This document shows, in pieces, positions 29,935 through 39,776 of a stretch of 64,000 nt of DNA. Source of the stretch: Isochrysis galbana (lineage: Eukaryota; Haptophyta; Isochrysidales; Isochrysidaceae). The stretch covers positions 2,982,429 to 3,046,428 of the forward strand of contig CM030944.1 of assembly GCA_018136815.1 (NCBI GenBank), read 5' to 3'. How positions within the stretch are numbered: the stretch's first letter is position 1; each line of letters opens with the position of its first letter. Under the pieces are notes generated by a model that had not been told where the DNA came from, searched no databases, and was given only the letters and a program-made list of their open reading frames with translations. A program made the translations under genes and the position numbers.

Positions 29935-30927
29935 TTACAGGAGTTTTGCTCGGGTGTTGCGGTGGGTGCAACCGCAGACGACACGCGTCTCGTCTCCTGC
30001 AAATAGCGCCACGTCTTGGAGTGCCTCATACAGCGCTTTGCGCGACGAGGAGCCTTTCGTGTTGAGTTTGTTCTCGATAGATTCGAACTTGATTTTCACC
30101 TTGACATCGACGTTGTGGACCTTGATCGTGGTGTGCTCGCCGTAACGAGTTTGGAATTGCATCATGCAGTCTTCGTTCACCCCGATGTGCCATGGGCCCT
30201 TCGAGGATCGGGCCCAGAAGTCGGGCTCGGGGTCTACACCCTCGAGTTCGAGTAGAAGCTCGACAATGGCGGCATAGACCGTCGTGTCGAGTAAGGTGAG
30301 GTCGCCCTCTTGATGGAACGACATGTCGTACGTGGCATCTGTATTCACATTGGTGTCCTCATCTTCTGAGTCTGGCTCCTGAGGTGCAGGAAGGGGCAGG
30401 TTGATGGTGAGTGTCACGGGGCCAAGAGGTTGGGAGAGAGGGTGTTGTGTTGCTTTTGGGGTCAGGGTTTGCCTCCGGTTCCCTGTTGGCCAGTCTTCCC
30501 TGCTTCTCCAAGGGGGTGTGCTGTACGTTTTGCCATTGGATGTTGTCATGTTGTTGTGCCCATAGGGGCCACCCGGCCTCGAGTCGCGCTGCCGTGGCAG
30601 CGCGACCGTCACCGGGGTGGGAGGGGCCTCTGCCATAAGGCATGCCCATGGAGGATGTGGCAGTGTGATCGTGGTGGTTGGGTGGTGGAGACTGCAGCCT
30701 GCCTGCCCCCATGGGGGTGGCCAGCATGGCTGCCTTGTTGGGTGTGGCCGAGGCCACGGACCGCGGGGTGCGACCGGGGTCGCACACACCTGCTCGGCCT
30801 CTGGCGGCGGACGCGGCCGCTTCGACTGCGACAGGTCCATGGGGGCTGGGGGGCCGCCCTCGGCGGGGGGCCCGAAGGAGAGGAGAGGCTCGCTGGCGCG
30901 CTCCATCGCGTCTAACTATAAAGTTAG
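29935..30927 (-). mobile_element. MERA family 1 retroposon copy with 323-aa ORF
   Basis: On the minus strand the hairpin CTAACT, loop TTAT, AGTTAG (30927-30912) precedes an ATG at 30906. The ORF runs 323 codons to 29935 and shares its N-terminus (MERASEPLLSFGPPAEG), KRPRPP patch and the DPEPDFWARS...GPWHI...VNEDC block with the copy at 27164. The 5' end abuts the motif GCAGACAACTTCTAAAAC, a part of the gypsy leader also seen at 17451 and 52370. No target duplication was found, so its 3' boundary is open. Confidence 0.7.
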
Positions 30928-31059
30928 TTGCAGACAACTTCTAAAACAAAAAGGTCGATCGCGGATCGCGGCATGCGACAGAACGCGGCCGGGGGAGTCG
31001 TGGGGGTGTAGAAAGTATAATACGTGTTGGTAGTGCTTCCATGCGCCGCGAGTGCGGTA

Positions 31060-31335
31060 AGAATATTATGAAGTTCATTTTTACAACATCCCCGATGCCG
31101 ATGCTTGCACGGCGCGAGGCAGACTGCTTGTGTTGCACTCCCTACTACCCTCCCTTACTCCCTTACCCTTATGCCCATACCTACACTAAGCCTTAGCTTA
31201 AGCTAGAGCACGAGGGGAGAAGACGCAAGGCGGGGAGAGAAATAAGGGAGCGGAGAGCGTGGGCGTGACTATGAAATGTGCCTCCAGCCAGGGCCGCGCG
31301 TGTAGCAAGATTTTTAAGCGGAGATTTTTCGCAGT
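31060..31335. repeat. Two head-to-head copies of the MERA retroposon 3' tail
   Basis: 31205-31335 (plus) matches the 3' end of the 27141 element (GAGCACGAGGGGAG; GGCGTGACTATGAA). 31060-31150 reads as a diverged minus-strand tail, with CCTCCCTACTACCC words as at 51408-51500. Each is a truncated end without an ORF, as expected from 5'-truncated retroposition. Confidence 0.55.
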
Positions 31336-31386
31336 AGAAGCCTACGCCCTGTCCAACCCCAAAGTATCAAGTCGGCGTCATTATTG

Positions 31387-33085
31387 TCATCGAGGTGGCG
31401 TCTTCCGCTTCTGTGTTGCCTTTGTTCGTGTCCGTAAGGCACTACTCGTCCCAGTACAGGCTGCCTTCAGCTCACCCTTCTTCGCCTTTGATGCGAAATC
31501 TAAGCGCATCTGTCCCAACCACCAGTGCACAGTTTCTCGGACACGCTGCAACAACGGTGCTGGTTGCCATTGCACAAGCGCCCGGCAGGCACGGCCACCG
31601 TCTAGATGGCCGCAATCAACTGAGAGGAAGCGTGTATCCCTCAAGGGGTCCAGTTGCACCTCGGGCACATCAACCTCAGCCTCGCGTAGCGCGTCAGCAA
31701 AAGATTGTACAAGTTGTGCCCAAGTGGGAGCCTCTTGTTGGCAGATGTGTAAGCTGACACCACGAGAAGGGTGACCCATGGGGTGAAGGCTCTCCTGGCT
31801 CTTGCTGCCGTTTAATAGTCCTCTTCCATCTGACTGCGCAGACAGCGCACCGCGAATGCTGTAGTCGCATTTTGTGCACGAGGCCCTGCATTTTTGGAAC
31901 AGCTCATCACGAGGTGCTGCAAGAACAGCCACGATCGACTCAGCAACATCACGCGAGAAGACAATAGACACCCGCCGATCTTTGGAGTCCAAGGTCATCA
32001 GTGTTTCCTTTGATATCGATTCAGCGCAGGCCGTATCCGCTTCTGATCTGTTGCCAGGCCGTTTTCCGCAGCCAAGAGAGGTCGTTGCAGCACCAGCATC
32101 GCGTTCGAAATCGAAAGCGAAGCTCACCATTGCTGGAGACGCCAGATGGTCTGCAACCTGAGGCTCTAGCGTGCCTGGGTCAGAACTAGGACCTGCCGTC
32201 GAATGGGAACCCGTGCCATCCGAATACATGTCTCCATTGCGCGTGCCGATTGCACGACCTCTGATGAGTTTGGTTAGCAAACTGTGCTGCCTCCCTGTGG
32301 AACAACAAAGGAAGCAAATGATAGCTGATTTCCTTGAATGGGAGCTACATCATAATGCACAGAAGCAAGGAGCGCATAGGAAATTCTTGAGGCCCCGGCA
32401 AGATGGCCACCACCGAGGGTTGCACCCCTAGCCCCACAACAGTAAGAGAGGAACTGCCATGCAGTAGTGTGTCTTACTTTGCTCACATGGGACATCGCAA
32501 TGTTGCTCTCGCGAGGGAGGGACAATTCAATAATATAGCTTGCTTGTGCATACCTGTGTTCTCATGCGGCCCCAGCACATCGGGTAAGCGCAGCGCAATC
32601 CAGTCCAAATCAGTCGTTGCCTCCAGCTCTCGCTCGAGCAAGAGCTTCCCCTCTCCGTATCTATCCTTGCGTGCTCGTGTCGCATCATGCATCGCCGCGG
32701 AGTCCTCAAGCAGACCCTGGCTGACGCCGTCACGCACAAAGCCTTTGGGACTGCACGCCATGTACACCGAGTCAGTGGAGATCACAATGTAGAGACCAAT
32801 GGTGGCGCGATGTGCGATTATCGGCTCCACATCTTCGGGCTCAAAGGCGATGAAGTCGATCACCGCGTGCCACGCCGGCTGCGAGGTGAGCGCCGCCCAC
32901 ACAGCGCGACAGTCTTGCCGGTCACCGCAGATCTGGCAGACGCGCCCACCGAAGGGATGGGGCGTGCGCGCGCGGTTGAAGAGCGTGAGCTCGTACTCGC
33001 CTGTGAGGAGCAACGCCTCGACTGCCGCGCGACCGATGAATTGGGTGCCACCAAGCAGCAGCAGCCGGCGAGGCGCGGCCGACAT
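31387..33085 (-). CDS. NAD-dependent epimerase/dehydratase-like SDR, 2 exons
   Basis: Exons on the minus strand are 33085-32554 and 32294-31387. The donor ACAG|GTATGC and acceptor TTCCACAG join in phase 1, giving 479 aa. The N-terminus has a Rossmann GGTQFIG motif, then TLFNRAR (cofactor-binding basic residues), the AVIDFIAFEPEDV segment, a STDSVY block and WIALRLPDVLGPHENTG. The second exon continues the fold (TKLIRGRAIGT, then VSIVFSRDVAESIVAVL and a C-terminal SVDCGHL...ACRALVQW). Between these, about residues 205-260 and 300-350 are insertions that are Ser/Gly-rich and unlike the compact family. It probably acts on a nucleotide sugar or related substrate, unassigned. No targeting peptide is evident. 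Confidence 0.78.
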
Positions 33086-33239
33086 CGCGCGCCGAGCGGA
33101 GATGGCCGCGCAGTCCAGCCACCCAACAACTCGAGTACTTTACACTACTAAAGCAAAATACTGTGTAGATGTTCACTTCAGAGCATTGACGAATGTTCAG
33201 CTCATCAGCTCATACCCGGAGGCAGAGCATGAATAATAA

Positions 33240-33942
33240 TAAAACAACTGAGCGTTAGTACCACTACTCCCACTAGCCCGGTACTATCACGACACCCCTC
33301 AGCGCACCTGCCCGCACGCCTTGAAGTGGTGGCACAGACACATACACACATGCATCATGCATCCCTTCCCCTTCAAATCTCCCCCCTCGCAAACCCGCCC
33401 CGGCTCCCATTATAACTCCCCACAAGTTACAATGAGGGAAAACCCAGTGAGGCGAACCGACCTACGTCGCGCGTCTCACCGGGAAAAAACACCGGGGGGG
33501 AGGGGGGCTCTCGTCGACCAGGTTGTTCTGTCATACCGTCATCAACTAACTAACTTTATAGTTAATATAGTTAGACGCGATGGAGCGCGCTGGCGAGCCT
33601 CTCCTCTCCTTCGGGCCCCCCGCCGAGGGCAGCCCCCCAGTCTCCATGGACCTGTCGCAGTCGAAGCGACCGCGTCCGCCGTCAGAGGCCGAACAGGTGT
33701 GTGCGACCCCGGTCGCACCCCGCGGCCCGTGGCCTCGGCCACACCCGTCAAGGCAGCCATGCTGGCCCCCCCCATGGTGGGAGAGTTATAATGGGAGCCG
33801 GGGGTCTGCGAGGGGGGAGATTCGAAGGGATGCATATGCGTATGTGGTGTCAACACACGTCAAGGCGTACGGGCAGGTTCACTAAGGGACTAAGGGGTGT
33901 CGTGATAGTACCGGGCTAGTGGCAGTAGAACTAACGCTCAGA
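33240..33942. mobile_element. Foldback element with inverted ends enclosing a MERA ORF 5' piece
   Basis: The left end (ACAACTGAGCGTTAGTACC, then CCCGGTACTATCACGACACC) is repeated in reverse complement at the right end (GTCGTGATAGTACCGGGCTA, then CTAACGCTCAG), which touches the N gap. In the middle (33546-33775) are the TAACT-ttat-AGTTA hairpin, an ATG at 33580 and about 65 codons of a MERA-type N-terminus. The right arm is shorter than the left (left arm to about 33540, right arm from 33777). A lone arm occurs at 15340-15630. Confidence 0.7.
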
Positions 33943-34042
33943 NNNNNNNNNNNNNNNNNNNNNNNNNNNNNNNNNNNNNNNNNNNNNNNNNNNNNNNNNN
34001 NNNNNNNNNNNNNNNNNNNNNNNNNNNNNNNNNNNNNNNNNN
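33943..34042. other. Scaffold gap (100 N)
   Basis: Exactly 100 N. The right arm of the foldback element ends at its left edge, so the break probably reflects repeat collapse. Confidence 0.99.
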
Positions 34043-34893
34043 GCGCAAAGTGCGCGAGGCGGCGGCGGCAGCGAACGAGGCCGGACTACCTTCACACCGC
34101 GTGTCGCAGATTTTGGAGGCGGAGGTGCGCACCGGAATACACAAGCTAGGCGACGCCTACTCCTTGCCCCCGTCTCCGCCACACTCGCCGACCCCTCCGC
34201 CGCTGTGGGCTACTTTGGATGCGGCGTGGCCTTCATCTCACCATCGCTCTGGCCTCGGGATCCTCGCGATGAACGGCGAAGTAGACGTGCGAAGCCTCCC
34301 GAACGACACCGACGATGCCGCAAGTGTGCACCTTGCCCTCAAGGCTCGGCATCGCCGCCTCTCCACCGTGGGAGGCGCATTGCCTCCGGTGCGTACGCCG
34401 CCGGTCGGCCACCAGAGTCGTCTGGCGAGGTTCTAAGGCAGGCCTATGCGGAGAGCCTTGAGCCTACCATTCGTGGCTGCTGCGGCAGGTATGCACGCCG
34501 AGCCCTCCCTGCATGCGTCGGCGCATGAATCGCCGATCAGCTTGGCCCTGTCTTTGAAGGTGGTCCACAACGGGCGAGCAAACTCGCCGGTCAAGGCTTT
34601 CCCCCTATGATCATGCTACCACTGGTCGAATTCACCTCTTCACAGGATGGGAGATCTGCCACAGCTTCACCCGTGTCTCCTTCACCCGGCTTCAGACCTT
34701 CTCCGTCTTTTGCTCTGCCGCTCCCTCGTACGATAATCTCCTGCGCTTTCTATCTCCGGGTTTGGGCGACGTGGAGCGCGAAGCCGTCGTGCTCAACGAC
34801 TTGCGCATTTTTGTCGCCGAGGCGAGGCCCTTCCTTAAGGCCCTTGAGAAGCTGTTCGCTGAGCAAGGTCTCGAGGATACCCGCAAAATTTAG
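34043..34893 (+). CDS. Possible 3' exons of an unidentified gene cut by the gap
   Basis: 34043-34435 is open in plus frame 3 (Ala-rich, then Pro/Ser-rich). A likely last exon ends at the TAG 34891-34893, with a helical, charged C-terminus (LNDLRIFVAEARPFLKALEK) that looks protein-like. A splice acceptor CACAG at about 34644 would open that frame. The 5' part would lie in or before the N gap. I do not recognise a family, and exon joins are not resolved. Confidence 0.3.
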
Positions 34894-35227
34894 GACCACC
34901 ACAGCCCGATCTAGCTGATCTAGATTTGAAACATGCGTCGCCCTGATAGATACCATGTGATGAGAGCTAATAAGTTCTCCCAACGGCTTTTCGCGGCTTA
35001 CTTGTCAACGGGCTCGCTTTGCACCTAGACCTAGAGCTAGCGCTGTGTAGCCGCTCTAGTGCGAATAGCTGGCGGATTCTACCTTGTGAAGATGTGTAAT
35101 GTTGTGATACCCACTTGAAATGGTCATACGCCTAAGCATTGTGCAGACTTTGCAGCGCTGCACATTGCTGATAGGGTTTGGGGTGATGTAGTTGAATTGA
35201 CTGACTGGGTCTGTGCCTCGTGCCGAA

Positions 35228-35345
35228 AAAAAAACTTCTTAATAATCTCGCCGCGCGCGCGACCCTGCACAGCCTCCCTGTAGCCACGCCCGCTTCCCTT
35301 ATCACCCTCCACCTACCTTGAGGCTCGTCCCCTCGTGCTCTACCT
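35228..35345 (-). repeat. Truncated MERA retroposon 3' tail
   Basis: On the minus strand it reads GAGCACGAGGGGACGAGCC, then GGGCGTGGCTACAGGGAGG, and ends GGCGAGATTATTAAGAAG plus nine Ts. This matches the 3' end of the 27141 element. Confidence 0.7.
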
Positions 35346-35440
35346 AGGGCTGGGTGTAGTTGTAGTAGGTTTCCAGTGGCAGACGGGGTGTACCGATCCC
35401 CGATGGCTTAGCACTCTCCTTCCTCTTGCGCCATCGGGCA

Positions 35441-37450
35441 AAAACTATTGTTACAGTTTGAACTATGGAGCGTGCCGCGACCGCTCCCGAGCCTTAGGCG
35501 TCAGGCGACCCTCGCCAGTGCGCCCACCTGGGACGCCCCACGCCGCCTGAGGTGGCTCGTCAGAAAGCCTCTCAAAGCCCATCCAGCCCATCCAAACCAC
35601 ACCCGCGCGAGCGCGCGGGTGGCGAGCACTGGCACCGAACAGGTTGCCACCATGGCTCTGCGTAGCATGCAGGGGGTCTTTGAGACCCCTCCAACAGTGG
35701 GAAACCCTCCCACCCCAAGAGCACCTCATGTGGGAGGGCAGCTGAGCTGCCCTCCCCATGATGGAAACCTCTACCATCAGTGCACCCAACATGGGAGGGC
35801 ACTTCACAACCATCAATCTTCCACGGAGAGCACCCAATACCCAATGCCTGTGTATTCCAGCATGTTGACACACTTCTCGTCTTCACCCCACTCTTGTGGG
35901 CCACAAGTACCTAGAACTCAGTGCCCTGCCTTGGGCCCTCTTTCAACACTAGACTCCCTCTCCCACTTCCCCCTCACATTACAACCAACCCAAACAGCAC
36001 GAACCCCCTGCCCTCTGTTTCAAGCACCAAAAATTTCAACTCAAGACGTATGTTGATACACTTCTCGTTTTCACCCCACTCTTGTGGGCAACAATTACCT
36101 ACAACTCAGTGCCCTGCCTTGGGCCCTCTTTCAACACTTCACTCCCTCTCCCACTCCCTCATTCAACCACAACCAACCCAAGAAGCACAAACCCCCTCGC
36201 CCTCTGTTTCAAGCACCAAAAATTTCGACAGGCGAGAAGCGCTCAATCACCATCACCACAGCATAGAAAAGCGTTCAATCACCACCAGCCTACACGTGGG
36301 AAACGCGTTCAATCGCCATCACCCCACCGCATGGAAAAGCCTTCAATCACCTACAAATGGAAAAGCGTTCAATCGCCATCACCTCCCGGTACTATCTAGG
36401 CATTTCTGATTTAACGACCTGACAGCTGACGGAGTAACATACGCTCATTATAGTTTTGAGGCATCGGATTGACCAACCTCAGTGTGACGTTAGCTAGTGT
36501 ATTGATGCGAGGTAGAAATTGATTCGTAGTGCAATACTCCCATAGAAGCTTCCCGTTGTCCAGACAGGTGAGGTGACACGTGACGGGTCTCTTCGTCTGG
36601 TTCCATAGGACGCTTCACAGAAGAGGAGTCCATCGCGATTCTGGTACGCGGGAGGGCGACAGGGAGAGGAGGGCTCTGAAGGGAGAGGAGGGCTCTGAAG
36701 GGAGAGGAGGGCTCTGAAGGGAGAGGGGGGCTGGTAGGCAATGCAGGGCGGCAGGGGGGCGGAGAACTGCTCAACTGCAAGGGAACTGCTCAACTGCAGG
36801 GAACTGCTCACCCTTCCTCGTCTCCTCCATATAGACGTGTGACGAAACTTGTTGTCTGCTTTTATGCGGTCGGTGCTCTTTGGTGTGGACATACACTCAT
36901 CAAAGCTCTTTGGTGTGAGACGTGGATCGTGATTTCAACGAGATATCGACCCTGCCCAAATCGAATGAATGGAGTCAGACCACGTGTGGGTTTCAACATG
37001 TGAAGTGTCAAGTTGAGTCAAGTAACCTCCAGGTGACAATGAAAGGTGGTAGCAGGGATGGGGATAATTGAACGCTTTTGGTCTACTCAAGACAAGAGGG
37101 ACGACATGTCTTGAGGCGGCATCGCTGCCCATGCCTAGCGCAAGGGTATAGCGCCCCCACTCAGACATCTCCTTCCTTTCAGCTCCTCTCTGAGGAGTTG
37201 CTCCTCTCCCTCCCATTAGGCCCCCTTGCCTGCGAGACCAGAACAGGATCCTGGCGTGGGGGGGGTGGGGGGCTGTCTGCTGTCTGAGTGTGGAGGGAGG
37301 GGCGCTCCAGCTAGCGCAGGTAGAAAGCTAGTGAAGAGCTGGGTGGCATAAGGGGGAAGGGTGCTTGCGCTTGCCGCGGCAGGGAATCCTGTCTTGAGTG
37401 AGCGCTAGTCCCGTTCCTTTGCCGCGCCGCGACCCATAAAAATTTGTTAA
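35441..37450 (+). mobile_element. Second copy of the 21212 retroposon, broken by a nested transposon
   Basis: The 5' end AAAACTATTGTTACAG forms the same hairpin with one mismatch (35442-35459); the ATG is at 35465. The frame stops after ten codons at a TAG, so the copy is dead. The body is close to the 21212 copy up to AAATTTCGA (36228), is interrupted by 36229-37085, and resumes CTCAAGAC at 37086. It ends GACCCATAAAAATTTGTT, as the first copy does. The A-rich tail is replaced by unrelated DNA and no target duplication was found. Confidence 0.85.
36229..37085. mobile_element. 857-bp non-autonomous transposon nested in the retroposon
   Basis: The boundaries are read by comparison with the uninterrupted copy at 21212. 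The left end is CAGGCGAGAAGCGCTCAAT; the right end on the complement is TAGACCAAAAGCGTTCAAT (about 14 of 19 match). The left subterminal zone holds tandem AAAAGCGTTCAATC units, also seen at 17262-17450. It has no ORF of note. The interior contains a 19-bp tandem (GGGAGAGGAGGGCTCTGAA, 36662-36731) and an AACTGCTCAACTGCA tandem near 36770. No target duplication is evident. Confidence 0.75.
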
Positions 37451-37671
37451 CAATATAACACCTGCCAAACAGAGCGCAATAGGCAACAGGTGGAGCACAG
37501 CTATACCACACATTGCACACCCCTCAAAAATATTCTGCTGCAGCCCACAACCAGACCTCAATGAGCCCTATCTTGTGGCTGGCTCGCTAGCCTCATGATG
37601 CATTAGGCGCGTAGCTTTCATTCACAGGGAGGTAACCTTGCTCCAAAGGTCGTCATGCAAATCAACCAATC

Positions 37672-38454
37672 CTACATGTCGTCTAATGTGCAGCGCAAAG
37701 TGACTTTGTAGATGGCAACGTACTGGTCCGGAAAGAGCTCAGTGAACGGCGGCGGCGAAGGCGGTCGCTCGTCCTCGGCAGGCCACACGCGACTCAAGAC
37801 GAGGCCCGTCTTGGCGCACTCCTCAAAAAAGTCGCGATCCAAATGTTCAAAACGGTAGCGTGTGTGGGCATATAGAACACATGGTGGCGACGGTGGCAAG
37901 TCCCGTGCACCAGTCGTCCTACAGGCTGCATCTATGAGCACTCTCATCACACGAGGTAGCATTGTCGCCCCCGCCTCGTTGTAGATGAGGTCACTCCCAA
38001 TGATTGCGTCCCAGCGGCAGTCCATGAGGGCAGGTCGTTCATCCGCCTCAACGCAGCACCAGTCCAGAGGTGCCACCTCGACGTTGCCCATCACCTCAAG
38101 TCCATCGTTGGATGCTTCTCCATGAGCGCCATCAGTCGGCACTGCGGCGAGCCTCTGTCGGTTGAGCTCCACGTTGTGCCGCAGCCATTCGCAGGCGTTG
38201 CCCTCCTCCATCTCGGTAAGCGCGACTCTCTCCAGCTGTTGTCGCAGCTGGAGTGCTAGGCTCATGCCGAGCCAGCCGGTGCCCGCGCCCAGCTCGAGGA
38301 GGGAGGTGCAGCCGTGTAGGGCCTTTGTCTGCTCTATGTAATGCAGGAGCGCCCTGGCCGCCTCCCACACATGGCCACCGGTCGTTTGCCGATCGACGAT
38401 CGAAAGAAACTCCGACGTGCCCGCCACTTGCACCTGGGGCGCGGCCGAGCTCAT
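37672..38454 (-). CDS. METTL21-type (Methyltransf_16) protein-lysine methyltransferase-like
   Basis: Single exon. The in-frame start further upstream is GTG, so I take the ATG at 38454, giving 260 aa. Seven-beta-strand SAM-dependent methyltransferase features: a GGHVWEAARALLHYIE lead helix, motif I LLELGAGTGWLGM (SAM loop), an acidic TEMEEGN after beta-2, and WDAIIGSDLIYNE, the D-x-x-Y element of METTL21/FAM86-type enzymes. The C-terminus has YVAIYKV. Members methylate lysines on chaperones and elongation factors; the substrate here is unknown. No targeting signal, so probably cytosolic. Confidence 0.85.
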   Translation of the reverse strand: MSSAAPQVQVAGTSEFLSIVDRQTTGGHVWEAARALLHYIEQTKALHGCTSLLELGAGTGWLGMSLALQLRQQLERVALTEMEEGNACEWLRHNVELNRQRLAAVPTDGAHGEASNDGLEVMGNVEVAPLDWCCVEADERPALMDCRWDAIIGSDLIYNEAGATMLPRVMRVLIDAACRTTGARDLPPSPPCVLYAHTRYRFEHLDRDFFEECAKTGLVLSRVWPAEDERPPSPPPFTELFPDQYVAIYKVTLRCTLDDM

Positions 38455-38699
38455 GGCCGCTCGCGCTCGTGCACGCACTCTGCCTGCCCTGTCCCGCCAC
38501 CCCTACTCCCTTTTCGCGTCCTCTCCCTCCCTCTTCTCTCTCTGTCTCTCCGTCTCTCTCTCTGTGTCAGAGTCTGTGCGCGCGCGCGCACGAGTCGCGC
38601 ATTGTTCCCTGGGCGCACATAAATAATAAAGTAGTAGTACAATACTTTATTCCGCGTCTAGATGTTTTCTTCATTCCTGTCAGAGTTTCCTTGTTGTGT

Positions 38700-39224
38700 T
38701 GGTTTAAGGTGGTAGGTACAACTATCGGCGGGGCTTCTACGGCCGATCCCATGGGCGGCGGCCGCGCTGGCACGGGCCCGCTCCTCTGGGGCTATGGCTC
38801 CGCAACCCTTAGCAGAAGGGCCGCTGGGCCGCGGCTGTGGAGAGCCATCCACCTGGGCCATGATCGGGCCCGGATGGCTGGTTCCTCCCATTGTCGCGAT
38901 CGCCGAGGGTGGGCCTCCTCCCCCACCCCTCTCCTCGCCGCCAGCGTGGCAGCGAGGAGCGAGCGCAAGGCGGGTCTGGTGGGCATATGCGCGGCCTCTT
39001 GGGCGCAGAAGCGGGGCAGGTCGGCAACACCGATATGTGGGGCAACTCTCGTGCCGCTGGGCGCGCAATGATGGCCGCAGGTGCCGCGTTCTGGCGGCCA
39101 TTCTGGCGGGCTCTCAACGTTGGTGTTGAACGTCTGCATGCGAGGCGGCAGAATTCGAGGTGGTGGCGGGCAGGAGCGGCGCTCCCCGGCTACGAGGCGC
39201 ATGCAGATTCGTCCAGATTGCCTT
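38700..39224. other. GC-rich unassigned stretch
   Basis: Open in several frames on both strands because of composition. No recognisable protein. Confidence 0.35.
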
Positions 39225-39762
39225 GGGGCTCCATGCACGGGCGTGGCTTGCTGTGCATAGCCTCCTAGAGTCCGCGCTTGGCGTCGGAGTTGAATATCGC
39301 CGGATATCAGCAGAAGCATGCGCAAGGAGTGTCCGTGCCGTACGTGTTGGTGTGAGCGCTGAGGTTGGTTTCAAGAGCTGTGAGTAGGCTCATATGGAAG
39401 ATCAGAGTAAATGCTCTCTAGCTCATATTTTTTGGTGTATTTTACAGGCCCTCCCGGAGACTTAAAGGCGTCTAAGTCCAAAAAATACCCATTGCTGTCT
39501 TTTCTCAAGTTACCGTGGCTCAAAAGACGGATTGCAAGTCCCTAAAATTCACCAGAAAATATGAGGTAGAGAGCATTTACTCTGATCTTCCATATGAGCC
39601 TACTCACAGCTCTTGAAACCAACCTCAGCGCTCACACCAACACGTACGGCACGGACACTCCTTGCGCATGCTTATGCTGATATCCGGCGATATTCAACTC
39701 CGACGCCAAGCGCGGACTCTAGGAGGCTATGCACAGCAAGCCACGCCCGTGCATGGAGCCCC
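39225..39762. repeat. Near-perfect palindrome, arms about 220 bp
   Basis: 39225 to about 39446 is the inverted copy of about 39541-39762 with only a few differences (for example CAGCAGAAGC against CAGCATAAGC), separated by roughly 95 bp. The outer ends read GGGGCTCCATGCACGGGCGT. The palindrome ends 15 bp from the stop codon of the 951-aa transposase. A foldback transposon or a duplicated terminal region of the transposase element is likely. Confidence 0.88.
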
Positions 39763-39776
39763 AACACAACCTGCGA

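Noticed and set aside
38658..39325. Overlapping frames on both strands next to the palindrome
   Set aside because: Composition-driven; none shows a motif or splicing pattern.
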